50,827 bases of DNA from assembly GCF_002246015.1 (NCBI RefSeq), contig NZ_NOLJ01000006.1:545458-596284 (forward strand), written 5' to 3'. The position numbers and the translations under genes were made by a program. Below the pieces are notes generated by a model. It was not told the origin of the DNA, did no database searches, and saw only the letters and a program-made list of their open reading frames with translations. This document shows, piece by piece, positions 41,534 through 50,034 of the stretch. Source of the stretch: Nostoc sp. 'Peltigera membranacea cyanobiont' 210A. Lineage in GTDB: Bacteria; Cyanobacteriota; Cyanobacteriia; Cyanobacteriales; Nostocaceae. Within the stretch, counting starts at the first letter, position 1, and each line of letters starts with the position of its first letter.

Positions 41534-42509
41534 TTGTAGACTCTCTAGAAGGGGCAATTGCTATGTAAGAAGCAATACATCAACAGCAATGGGGCAGGTG
41601 GTAGTTATATGTATAACAAGAAACTAAAACTAATGACGAAATAATATCTTCAAAGTTTGCAGAGGTTTACAAAAATTAAGTATCATTGTCTACACCTTTT
41701 CTTAATTAGGTACGGAATATTTTTTTGCAAAAATATGCGAGTATAGTAAATATGCTGAGAACTCAGTAATTACTACACGATATATAATGTTCCTATACCC
41801 AAACACACCAAAAATAAGTCTTGGTTAAGGAATATTTAGGATATAGTTTGGGGAATGACGCTGGCGAACAAGAGTTAGATAACTCAGCTATCGGGGATCG
41901 TACTAGCGATCGCTAGTACACAGCAAATAAGCTACGTTACACACTAAATATAACAGCGCAAACCCTCATGATGGTAAACGTGAGGCGTTAATTAAAAACC
42001 TGGGAAAGCGGAAGCATAATACATCATACTCAGAATATATTGCTATCAGCAACCCAAAGTTATAAATTGCTATCTAAACTACAGAAGTAGTTAGAAGACG
42101 CTATAGTTTTTCGGAAATTTAACTACATTTAAAGTTAATTTCGGGAACACGATCGGGAACACAACAAAATTCACTCGGTAGATGCTCTAGCGACTCGCAA
42201 AGAAAAACCACTAAGTGATTAGTTTCACTAGAGGCAAATGCGGCTAATACTAGCTGTTACCCTTGTCAACTTAACCCGGCAAGTTAATCAAGCAGCCTTT
42301 GGTTTCATGAATACGAAAATATTGTACCACCAAACAGCCAATATTATTTACAGCTAACAACTGTATTTTGTAACTGCGTCCCGAATACAGGAACCTGCTA
42401 GATGCTGGCTTAGTGAACTCTGTTTCAACATACAACTTAAATGTTGTCAGTTATGAGGGGCGCACTTACGATTAACTAATGACTCACGACTAGAAACTAC
42501 TAATTATTA
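41534..42509. other. Long gene-free region between the secreted protein and fmt
   Basis: About 975 bases, AT-rich, stops in all frames, no recognisable gene. One notable palindrome: GTACTAGCGATCGCTAGTAC (41900-41919), a perfect 20-base inverted repeat around a HIP1 octamer. Promoters for both flanking genes must lie here but were not fixed. Confidence 0.5.
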
Positions 42510-43541
42510 ATGAAAATTGTATTTTTTGGTACACCTCAATTTGCTGTACCCACCTTGGAAAAATTATTGAATCATTCAGAATTTGAGGTGCTAGCGGTTG
42601 TTACCCAACCAGATAAACGTCGGGAACGCGGAAATAAACTTACGCCAACACCAGTAAAAGCGATCGCCACTGCTCACAATTTACCAGTATGGCAACCCGA
42701 ACGGGTGAAAAAAGACACTGAAACTTTAAGCAAACTCAAACAATTAGATGCAGATGTGTTTGTTGTTGTCGCTTATGGACAGATTTTATCGGCAAAAATC
42801 TTGAATATGCCAAAATTAGCTTGCATTAATGTGCATGGCTCGATTTTACCCAAATATCGCGGTGCAGCACCGATTCAATGGTGTTTGTATAACGGAGAGA
42901 GAGAAACGGGGATCACCACCATGTTGATGGATGTGGGGATGGATACCGGCGCAATGCTCCAAATAGCCACTACACCGATTGGATTACTGGATAATGCCCA
43001 AAATTTAGCCGACAGACTAGCAGAAATCGGTGGGGATTTGTTGGTGGAAACTCTGTTGAAGTTGGAACGTAAAGAAATTCAACCAATTCCCCAAGATAAT
43101 TTAGCAGCAACTTATGCGCCTCTGATTCAAAAACCAGATTATGGTTTGGATTGGTCAAAAAGTGCCATCCAATTACACAATCAAATTAGAGGCTTTTACC
43201 CTAACTGCACGGCTACCTTTCGTGACAACTTGTTTAAAATCACCGCTTCTGCTCCTCTTGGTTCTGTAGGCGATGTCTGGCGACAAGCCGCTCCGCGTCT
43301 ACGCGATCTCCCACCAGAATTACAAGATTTAATACATAAATTGCCTGATTTGTCAAGCACATCAGATAAACCGGGAATTGTAGTGAGCATTGTCAAAGGA
43401 CTTGGCGCGATCGTCCAAACTGGGGAAGGTTTATTGCTGTTGCGAGAAGTTCAGCTAGCCGGTAAACGTCCGCAGTCGGGATGGGATTTTGTTAATGGTA
43501 GCCGCTTAACTGTGGGAGAAGTTTTTGGTGCGGGAAGCTGA
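42510..43541 (+). CDS. fmt: Methionyl-tRNA formyltransferase
   Basis: A 343-residue enzyme that formylates Met-tRNAfMet with 10-formyl-tetrahydrofolate for translation initiation. Signatures: 'MKIVFFGTPQFAVPTLEKLL', 'INVHGSILPKYRGAAPIQWCLYNGERETGIT' with catalytic Asn, His and the later Asp in 'MMDVGMDTGAML', and the C-terminal OB-like domain 'GFYPNCTATFRDNLFKI'. It is some 15-25 residues longer than common Fmt because of an insert at about residues 253-266 ('GDVWRQAAPRLRDL') which is coded by an intergenic repeat (43270-43304). Gene starts with ATG after a long non-coding stretch. Confidence 0.95.
   Translation: MKIVFFGTPQFAVPTLEKLLNHSEFEVLAVVTQPDKRRERGNKLTPTPVKAIATAHNLPVWQPERVKKDTETLSKLKQLDADVFVVVAYGQILSAKILNMPKLACINVHGSILPKYRGAAPIQWCLYNGERETGITTMLMDVGMDTGAMLQIATTPIGLLDNAQNLADRLAEIGGDLLVETLLKLERKEIQPIPQDNLAATYAPLIQKPDYGLDWSKSAIQLHNQIRGFYPNCTATFRDNLFKITASAPLGSVGDVWRQAAPRLRDLPPELQDLIHKLPDLSSTSDKPGIVVSIVKGLGAIVQTGEGLLLLREVQLAGKRPQSGWDFVNGSRLTVGEVFGAGS
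43270..43304 (+). repeat. In-frame GCGATGTCTGGCGACAAG repeat in fmt
   Basis: The same 18-mer as at 18063-18080, followed by CCGCTCCGCGTCTACGC. Read here in frame as G-D-V-W-R-Q-A-A-P-R-L-R, whereas in the SNF2 gene it reads A-M-S-G-D-K-A. The difference in frame shows it spreads as DNA. Confidence 0.7.
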
Positions 43542-43601
43542 CGGGGATGGAAGAGATGAGGGAGATTATGGAGAATAATTTTTAGCTTCTAACTCCTGTA
43601 C

Positions 43602-43625
43602 AGACGCGATTAATCGCGTTTCTCC
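43602..43625. repeat. GACGCGAT-AATCGCGT palindromic repeat
   Basis: A perfect 16-base palindrome ACGCGATTAATCGCGT (43604-43619) within AGACGCGATTAATCGCGTTTCTCC, between the convergent fmt and DUF6464-like genes. Related units lie at 47033-47098 and 49378-49402. It may act as a bidirectional transcript end. Confidence 0.6.
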
Positions 43626-43978
43626 TAAGACTTTTCATAAAAGCGGCAAGATTCGCAAGGGCCATCTGGGTTGACTGCACAGCGAATGAGTTCTGAATGA
43701 GCATTGTAGCAGCAGGTGGCATCACCGATTACCCAACGTCCCGCTACCAAACTTTTCTCAGATGGTCGTTTAGCAGACTGTACATAAATGACAATATTAT
43801 GCAAACGGTAGCGCCCAGCTTGAAGTTTGTATCTATGGCGGCGCTCTAAAACTGCGTAGGTTTTACCTTGAAAATCGAGATAGTTACCGGGTTGGGGTGT
43901 CCAATCAAGTTGCACCCTACCGAGGGACTCACGCGGGTGCGTCAGAATCACCTCGGTTGGTAAAGAGTCTGGCTCCAT
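43625..43978 (-). CDS. DUF6464-like cyanobacterial protein
   Basis: A 117-residue protein. The sequence has 'GNYLDFQGKTYAVLERRHRYKLQAGRYRLHNIVIYVQ' and a C-terminal Cys-rich part 'GDATCCYNAHSELIRCAVNPDGPCESCRFYE', which may bind a metal. This pattern matches DUF6464, a family I know from cyanobacteria only; function is unknown. It is convergent with fmt (83 bases apart, with the palindrome between). Confidence 0.75.
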   Translation of the reverse strand: MEPDSLPTEVILTHPRESLGRVQLDWTPQPGNYLDFQGKTYAVLERRHRYKLQAGRYRLHNIVIYVQSAKRPSEKSLVAGRWVIGDATCCYNAHSELIRCAVNPDGPCESCRFYEKS

Positions 43979-44123
43979 AAGCTTATGTGATTTGATTTAC
44001 ATTACAAGGATAGTATCGCGATCGCTTTCTTTAGCTTATCGAATTTAAATTACAATTGATGATTAACTAGATTTGCGAGAAATATACATACAGTAGGGTA
44101 GCACAGCAGTGCATCCCTACAGA

Positions 44124-45632
44124 TTATGGCAACCAAAAGTTAGGCAGGATAGATTTGCTCAAGTTACCCAAAGTTTGGTTGAGCGATCGCGCCACTTGGA
44201 TATGCACTTCATCCTCTTCTACAGCTAAAATCTCAGATGGCTGGCCTTCTCCCAAATAAGACACCACCAAATTCGCCGCCTCCAAACCAGTAACATAAGC
44301 TTTTTCCTGCGACCAGGAACCATGACGGTTCACAATCCAATCCCCACTCATAAACACATTCTCAAAACTGGTCTTAGCGGGCAACATATAACGATAGCTG
44401 CCAGGTGCAAAGTGAGTCACCGCTTGAGGTAGCCGAATTACACTACTATCAATTATCTTTGCCTGCCGAAACGCTGGTACACAAATTGCTAAATAACCCT
44501 GAACTATTGCTAATATCTCCTCATCACTCAAATTGAGAAACTGATTTGCGTGATAGAAATCAGCTTCAATCACTGTTCCCGGTTCATCCCGATATTCATC
44601 ATGTAAAGCATTCAAATCAAAAAACGTCCAACCTGTACTTGCGTCGAATCCAAAACAAGCATTAGAAGGACGAGGAATATCAATTTTACGGTCAAACCAT
44701 AGTCGCGTGGCTAAAACATCAATTGCTCCTAAATTGCTCAAATTACGGAATTCTTCACGGCTTTGTAAACTAGGGCTAGTTGAGACAATTTTCTTCATCC
44801 CGGTGATTCCAACCGCAAAAATTACGGCATCTGCTTCAATTACTTCATCACCGCAGACCACACCCTTGACTTGATTACTATCAACAATTAAGTCTGTAAC
44901 CCGACGCTTTGGCAACACTCGCGCACCAGCTTTTTCAAGACGTTCCACCCAAGGACGAAATATCTTTTCCCCGACAGTTCCCCGACACCAAACCACATCA
45001 AAATCGGGTTGATGAGCCAGAATAAAAAAGTAAAGCATCCCTAAAGTTGCGGCGGCTGAACACTGTTCGCCAGGGGCAAATAAGCCCACTAATAACATCG
45101 GTTCAAAAGCCTCGCGGTAAAGTCGTGCAGAAACGTTAAAGTCTTTGAACAATTCACGGGCAGTTACAAAATCATAGCGCCGCCAAGCTGCATCGGAATT
45201 GTCAAAATCAACGACAGCATAAAGTAAAGGCAGGGCGCTAAGACGATCGATTAGTGGCAACCGCTTAAACTGAGTGTAGAGAAAAGTTCCTAGTGGCGAG
45301 GGAAGTCGCGGTAAGTCTTGAAAAATCGGTGATTCAACTTCCAAACCTGCTGGCGAATATTGGGAAGAACGAGTCCAAGTAGTAAAAGGATTAATTTCTA
45401 ATTCATTGATTAGGGAAAAAATATTTTTGTAAGGATACCAGAACCCATGAATGCCAGCTTCAACAGATTTTCCGGCTGCCGTTTGCCAACCTGCCACCAA
45501 TCCACCGGGATAGGGGCCTGCTTCGAGAAGTGTCACATCATAACCTTGTTTTGCCAAATGGTAGGTTGCTCCTAAACCGGCCCAACCAGCACCTACAACT
45601 ACCACCCGTTTTTGTTGTAACCCTCCTACCAT
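44124..45632 (-). CDS. FAD-dependent oxidoreductase of the amine oxidase/carotene desaturase type
   Basis: A 502-residue flavoprotein. The dinucleotide-binding motif is 'RVVVVGAGWAGLGATYHLAKQGYDVTLLEAGPYPGG' near the N-terminus, and the C-terminal FAD signature is 'ENVFMSGDWIVNRHGSWSQEKAYVTGLEAANLV'. I chose ATG 45632, since GGAGG lies seven bases upstream on this strand; a TTG 21 codons earlier is also open. The family includes phytoene and zeta-carotene desaturases and related enzymes; 'LSALPLLYAVVDFDNSDAAWRRYDFVTARELF' resembles the carotenoid/hopanoid-type subgroup. No other carotenoid gene lies nearby, so the substrate is unknown. Confidence 0.82.
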   Translation of the reverse strand: MVGGLQQKRVVVVGAGWAGLGATYHLAKQGYDVTLLEAGPYPGGLVAGWQTAAGKSVEAGIHGFWYPYKNIFSLINELEINPFTTWTRSSQYSPAGLEVESPIFQDLPRLPSPLGTFLYTQFKRLPLIDRLSALPLLYAVVDFDNSDAAWRRYDFVTARELFKDFNVSARLYREAFEPMLLVGLFAPGEQCSAAATLGMLYFFILAHQPDFDVVWCRGTVGEKIFRPWVERLEKAGARVLPKRRVTDLIVDSNQVKGVVCGDEVIEADAVIFAVGITGMKKIVSTSPSLQSREEFRNLSNLGAIDVLATRLWFDRKIDIPRPSNACFGFDASTGWTFFDLNALHDEYRDEPGTVIEADFYHANQFLNLSDEEILAIVQGYLAICVPAFRQAKIIDSSVIRLPQAVTHFAPGSYRYMLPAKTSFENVFMSGDWIVNRHGSWSQEKAYVTGLEAANLVVSYLGEGQPSEILAVEEDEVHIQVARSLNQTLGNLSKSILPNFWLP

Positions 45633-45883
45633 CGCAGCCTCCAATTGTTGCAGTCCATCAACTAATGTATACGAACTTGTGTTTTGATCGAGCAAGGGTT
45701 GTCATTATAGCGGTTTTCACTTGGATGCAATAGGCGCTTTGCTAGCACATTCCATCGAATTTAAAATAGTTATAAACTTTAAAAAAGGCTTAGGGAAAGC
45801 CGTTCAGTAAAAATCACTTGCGGTTAATGCTGAGTTAAGAGTATAACAGAAAACAGACTTGACTATTGATGAGGATAATCATA

Positions 45884-46786
45884 ATGTCTCAATTAGCAAA
45901 TGTAAAATCCAGTCTAAATGACTTTGAATTACGAGATGGAATTTATTTTCCTAGCGACTATGAACAATTAACTAATACTCAACATAAAAAAACATGGGAT
46001 GCAATTGGTAAAACATACTATGGTTCCCAAAAAATTGAAAAAATTGCAGCGACATCACCCATTAAACAAGATTACACTCTGCTAACTGGTACACCTGGAG
46101 GTACTTGGAACAAATTTCCGTTGAATAAATCTGTCGGTTCTATTCTAGAAATTGGTTCTGGTTATGGTCGCGCACCTTTACATCTCTCTAAAGCGAAAAA
46201 TCTGAGATGTGAGAAATATTATGGCATTGATATTTCTGAACCTTTATTGCGGCGGCTAATCAAAGTTAAACAAGAATACAATTTTTTCCCAGAAGCTGAA
46301 TTTAACTTGATTTGCACTTCTGCTGAAACATTGCCTTTAGAAGATAATTCTATAGATTTGGTAATTTCTAACTGCGTCTTTATGCATATCCCCGATGCCC
46401 AATTAAGAAATTTATTGGCTGATATCTGTCGGGTGCTAAAACCTGGTGGAATTTTTGTTTTTAATCATTCCTTTCACAATAAGTCTTGTCCTTCTCATAT
46501 CATCCATAATTTTATCAGAAGGCTGAACCCATTTGTGAGAAATCCAGTTTATCTCAAGCAATATTCATCTGCTGAAATAGAAGAAATGTTAGCTACTGCT
46601 GGGATGAAAGCTAAGTGTCCAGAATACATTGTTGAGCCAACAGCAGAGTATGCAATTTTGCCGGAAACTATCAAAGGGATTCCCGTGCCGTTTGCTAATG
46701 CTATCAACAGAAGTCTCAAGCCATCAGATAATTTAAAAGAAACTTTGGCTTACGGTTTTAGTGCCTACAGCACTCAACTGGACTAA
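45884..46786 (+). CDS. SAM-dependent methyltransferase
   Basis: A 300-residue class I methyltransferase. ATG 45884 was chosen because GAGG lies nine bases upstream; further in-frame starts at 45866 and 45869 are less favoured. Motif I is 'SILEIGSGYGRAPLHLSK', acidic motif II 'YYGIDISEPLLRRLI', motif IV 'IDLVISNCVFMHIPDAQL', and 'VLKPGGIFVFNHSFHNKS'. The substrate cannot be named. Divergent from the FAD oxidoreductase (about 250 bases between them), which may share its promoter region. Confidence 0.85.
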   Translation: MSQLANVKSSLNDFELRDGIYFPSDYEQLTNTQHKKTWDAIGKTYYGSQKIEKIAATSPIKQDYTLLTGTPGGTWNKFPLNKSVGSILEIGSGYGRAPLHLSKAKNLRCEKYYGIDISEPLLRRLIKVKQEYNFFPEAEFNLICTSAETLPLEDNSIDLVISNCVFMHIPDAQLRNLLADICRVLKPGGIFVFNHSFHNKSCPSHIIHNFIRRLNPFVRNPVYLKQYSSAEIEEMLATAGMKAKCPEYIVEPTAEYAILPETIKGIPVPFANAINRSLKPSDNLKETLAYGFSAYSTQLD

Positions 46787-46835
46787 TTAAGAAACTCTCT
46801 GCTTGTCACAATGAACTGAATACTAATAATTTACG

Positions 46836-46863
46836 AAAGCACAACAATGTTTGTTGTGCTTTT
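46836..46863 (+). terminator. Intrinsic terminator of the methyltransferase gene
   Basis: AAAGCACAACAA, loop TGT, TTGTTGTGCTTT: twelve perfect base pairs, A-run before and T-run after, so it can work on both strands. It lies 50 bases after the stop codon. Confidence 0.9.
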
Positions 46864-47032
46864 ACTTTTACAATAAATGCCTATGAACTTTAGCTTTTTA
46901 TTTTTTGCTTTGAGTTTGATTATTTAGTCTAAACTCCAATAATTATCCGCAGATGATATGACTTCCAATACGGTTCTGCTAAGGTTTTTGATGAAAATTC
47001 TAGATCGCTAAAGATGCGATAAATCATCACAA

Positions 47033-47098
47033 AGACGCGATAAATCGCCGTCTATACAATAATCAGTCTTTTGTCTTGACGGCGATTCATCGCGTCTC
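47033..47098. repeat. Inverted repeat AGACGCGATAAATCGCCGTC, hairpin element
   Basis: AGACGCGATAAATCGCCGTC (47033-47052) and GACGGCGATTCATCGCGTCT (47078-47097) are inverted copies differing at one position. The element lies between the convergent methyltransferase and channel genes. The unit recurs in 43602-43625 and 49378-49402. The rest of the 47099-47144 gap shows nothing. Confidence 0.7.
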
Positions 47099-47144
47099 TT
47101 GCCTTAACCGAACAGTATTGATATGATTTCTAGTTATGGGAGGA

Positions 47145-49193
47145 TTAAGGTTGCCCAATGTAGATAACATTTGCCAAAACCTGCACTTTTGTTAACTCAC
47201 GCACGAGACGTTGAGCTTGATGTTTATAAAGTGGTATTGGCAACACTCTAGGCAAATTATTCATCCATTGCCTAGCATCAGTGGAACTACATCCCGTAAT
47301 CAAAATTATCTCTTCAGCACCATACATAATGGCATTTGTAGTTAGAGCTTTTTCTATTTGCACTTGCCAAAGACGAGGCAGCATTTCACCCCATTCAATT
47401 CGCTGTAAACTACTACTTGTGGCTAAAACAATCAAGCGATCGCCAGCATCAAGCTTAACATCATACCAGGGCATTAAAGAGTAATTATCTTGCTGATATT
47501 TCTGGTAGAGAATCGGTACAACACTGTAGCCAGAAGCTATTTCAGATAAAAGCAAACCATTCAGGGTATCGCCATCTTCAATCTTGTATTCCGTCACCAT
47601 GACTATTTGCTCATTCAAGTGAAACAAGCTCAGAACATTTTCTCCAAAAGCAGCACAAGCAAAGACTTCTGCCGCCAAAGCCGCGCCACATATAAATTGA
47701 GCATAGGGAAACAGAGGGGCGACATTATCACTAAATTGGCGGTCTTGAGAGCGGATAATTAAGGTAGTGGCGGGGTTCATTGCATGAGCCATCAAACCAA
47801 TTTCCAGATTTTCCATATTGTCGTCCCCAACTAAAATGATGCTTTTGGCATGGGAGAGATTCGCCTTCGTGAGTGCTTCGGTAGCATTACCAACGATAAG
47901 GGGCATATCGGGTAAAGTTTCTTGGTCGAGAGTGGTAGGATGAATTCCTACTAACGGCTGGTTGAGTTCTTGCAAAAGAGCAGCTACTTTCTGTCCCAAG
48001 CGATTTAAGCCAATAATTATCAGATGGTTGCGTTGTGGTATGGGAGGGCGGGAATTGAAAAAATGAAATCTTGAAGTGACAAGAGCATCAGTCAGCAGTG
48101 CATATAATACTCCTACGAAAGCTTGGCCTGTCAACGTCATTCCCAAGCTAAAAAACCGCAACCACCAAGGGATAGCGTCTGAGGGCTTTGATTGCGATGC
48201 AAACTCAACACCACCAAATAAATCTCCGTATCCTCCCAAAAGCAAAACTGCTGTTGCATAGAAAGCTTCTTGGATGGTGATATCAGGATAATATAAGCGG
48301 TAAAGAATTATTCCAACAAGCCACAGGATGAGTACAGTAATCGCATAGATTGTCGCAATTCGCCGGATTTGATTTTGGCTTTGGTAGTAAGATTGCCAAA
48401 ATTGCACTATTTTATCCTTGAGATTTTTCGCTGTGATATTTTGAATAAACTGTTGCCACTGCCACGTTTGGCTATGAGATTGTCGGCGTTGTTCAGAGAA
48501 AGCTAAATCGTAGGCAACATCAATGTAAACTAGCGTGTCTCCTACCTGCACTTCTGCCTCTGGGTTCCAGCCAAACAATTCTTTGATTGGGTTAGATGAA
48601 ACAGGTCTATGACTCAAGATGCGGCGAGTTGTGAGATTGAGTCTATGTACTGGCTTGCCATTACACCAACTATCCTTCGCTTGTACCTGGTGCTTTATCA
48701 CTTGCAACAGTTGCCCTTCTAAGGTGAAATATCCAATAGCCTCAGAACCAAGGGCTGTCAGAGCGAAGGCATGGGCTGAAAGATGAGTAGGTTCAAAGGC
48801 AACAAAATTACCAAGATTTTCCCACAAGAGTTTGTTGAAATTTTGTTTGTCAGAACGTACAATCAAGCGGACGTGGGGATTAAGACGCCGTGCTGCAAAG
48901 GCAGCTTCTATATTTATCCGCTCATTTCTGGTTACTAAAAGTATTGAACGACACTGACATATACCTGCCTGCTCTAGAATACTTGGCTGGCGGCAGTCTC
49001 CTACGATTAACTTTTCTAGTAAGTTAGGTACTTCTGGGACTTCCCAATGTTCGGGCTGCACATCCTCGATGGCGCTGACTTTAACATCGTATTCCTTGAG
49101 GATTGCAACGCAATGTTGCCCTAAACTTTTGAGTCCGCATACTAAGAAAAGGTCTTGGGGTTTTTTTTGATTGCTGGTAGGAGGGGGATGCAC
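47145..49193 (-). CDS. Potassium-channel-type protein with two RCK (TrkA-N) domains
   Basis: A 682-residue protein starting at GTG 49193; no in-frame ATG precedes it. Order: TrkA-N/Rossmann domain 1 (about 14-135, 'LFLVCGLKSLGQHCVAILKEYDVKVSAIE'), TrkA-C-like part (about 155-230), a membrane unit of two helices (about 278-300 and 345-370) around a pore loop with 'ATAVLLLGGYGDLFGG' (filter-like L-G-G-Y-G-D at 319-324), then TrkA-N domain 2 (about 388-505, 'LIIIGLNRLGQKVAALLQELNQPLVGI') and TrkA-C. Canonical channels have T-V-G-Y-G-D, so the Thr is missing. It probably gates K+ or another cation in response to nucleotides. Residues 328-370 are duplicated at the window end. Confidence 0.82.
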   Translation of the reverse strand: MHPPPTSNQKKPQDLFLVCGLKSLGQHCVAILKEYDVKVSAIEDVQPEHWEVPEVPNLLEKLIVGDCRQPSILEQAGICQCRSILLVTRNERINIEAAFAARRLNPHVRLIVRSDKQNFNKLLWENLGNFVAFEPTHLSAHAFALTALGSEAIGYFTLEGQLLQVIKHQVQAKDSWCNGKPVHRLNLTTRRILSHRPVSSNPIKELFGWNPEAEVQVGDTLVYIDVAYDLAFSEQRRQSHSQTWQWQQFIQNITAKNLKDKIVQFWQSYYQSQNQIRRIATIYAITVLILWLVGIILYRLYYPDITIQEAFYATAVLLLGGYGDLFGGVEFASQSKPSDAIPWWLRFFSLGMTLTGQAFVGVLYALLTDALVTSRFHFFNSRPPIPQRNHLIIIGLNRLGQKVAALLQELNQPLVGIHPTTLDQETLPDMPLIVGNATEALTKANLSHAKSIILVGDDNMENLEIGLMAHAMNPATTLIIRSQDRQFSDNVAPLFPYAQFICGAALAAEVFACAAFGENVLSLFHLNEQIVMVTEYKIEDGDTLNGLLLSEIASGYSVVPILYQKYQQDNYSLMPWYDVKLDAGDRLIVLATSSSLQRIEWGEMLPRLWQVQIEKALTTNAIMYGAEEIILITGCSSTDARQWMNNLPRVLPIPLYKHQAQRLVRELTKVQVLANVIYIGQP

Positions 49194-49260
49194 TTTCTGT
49201 TGACGGTAGCATGAGATACTGCTAACAGGATGTGTTTGCGAGGATTTTTACACTTTGGTA

Positions 49261-49503
49261 AGGGAACTCCAAGAAATAAATTATCCAATCTTGTGGGGTG
49301 GGCATCTTGCCAGACGTATAAACTAATATGCTTGGGTTAAGGGCTACTGGCAACAGTTTTGGGTTTTCTAGTTTTCTAGACGCGATAAATCGCCGTCTCT
49401 ACAAGCATTTTTGGCTGATCTGAACTGTATTACCATATAAACTGGGCTCTCGTGTCGCGCACCCCACAAGAGTTAATTGGATATTTTTTATTTGGAAGTG
49501 CCT
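49261..49503. repeat. MITE-like palindromic element, copy B, with an internal insert
   Basis: Ends AGGGAACTCCAA (49261-49272) and TTGGAAGTGCCT (49492-49503) match those of copy A at 9965-10088 with few changes, and the flanking CAATCTTGTGGGGTGGGC is shared. The interior differs and carries AGACGCGATAAATCGCCGTC (49378-49397), the unit found near 47033. So another repeat seems to have entered this copy. Confidence 0.7.
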
Positions 49504-49610
49504 AATTCCCAATAATTTTACCAGTTGGTTTCAAGATAAGTATCAAATGATAACAAACCGTATCTTATTCTGAGAGGATTTTTTAAAAGTATTGGGCGAG
49601 CAGAATGACT

Positions 49611-49723
49611 CTGTTGGCGAATTGCGTAGGCGCAGCCCACCGTAGGTATCGCTATCCTCAAAAGCTTGAGATGTCGTAGCTTCTCACCCCAGAAATTGCG
49701 GTTTACATGAATTCGCCAACAGT
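49611..49723. repeat. Inverted-repeat element with ends CTGTTGGCGAATT
   Basis: CTGTTGGCGAATT (49611-49623) and AATTCGCCAACAG (49710-49722) are perfect 13-base inverted ends. The interior holds GCGTAGGCGCAGCCCACCGTAGG-like words typical of the GC-rich repeats elsewhere. No coding capacity. Small non-autonomous element is the best guess. Confidence 0.6.
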
Positions 49724-49745
49724 CTCATAGAATTCGCTACTACAC

Positions 49746-49866
49746 TAGCATTGTCCATCTCCGTGGACTAAGAAAAATTAAGGGTTTTTAACCTGCGTAG
49801 GCAGGTTTTGCCTGTGTAGCCGCGACTTCTAGTCGCCAGGGCTAGTATGAATTGAGGCTTTACAAA
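49746..49866. repeat. Dispersed intergenic repeat, plus-strand copy
   Basis: Counterpart of 35757-35890 in the opposite orientation, with the ordered words TCCGTGGACTAAG, AAGGGTTTTTAACCTGCG, GTGTAGCCGCGACTTC and TTTACAAACATCC. It belongs to a family I associate with Nostoc intergenic DNA. Confidence 0.5.
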
Positions 49867-50034
49867 CATCCTCTAAGACTTGATACCCAACTGAGCGCGA
49901 ATTTTGTTGAAAGTTTGGCTAGTTTTTGGGATTTCCCTGATTGATTGTGATGTATTTTACCAACTTTTACCGACATATTCAAGCTAAAGTTGGTAAATTA
50001 GGGATTAGTTGAGTTAATTTTTCCCTACGCAACT

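Larger units (their letters stand above)
49194..50034. other. Repeat-filled intergenic region before modB
   Basis: About 840 bases without a gene. It contains MITE-like copy B (49261-49503), a second inverted-repeat element (49611-49723, ends CTGTTGGCGAATT/AATTCGCCAACAG) and the dispersed repeat at about 49746-49866. Promoters for the channel gene and modB are presumably here; none was fixed. Confidence 0.6.
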
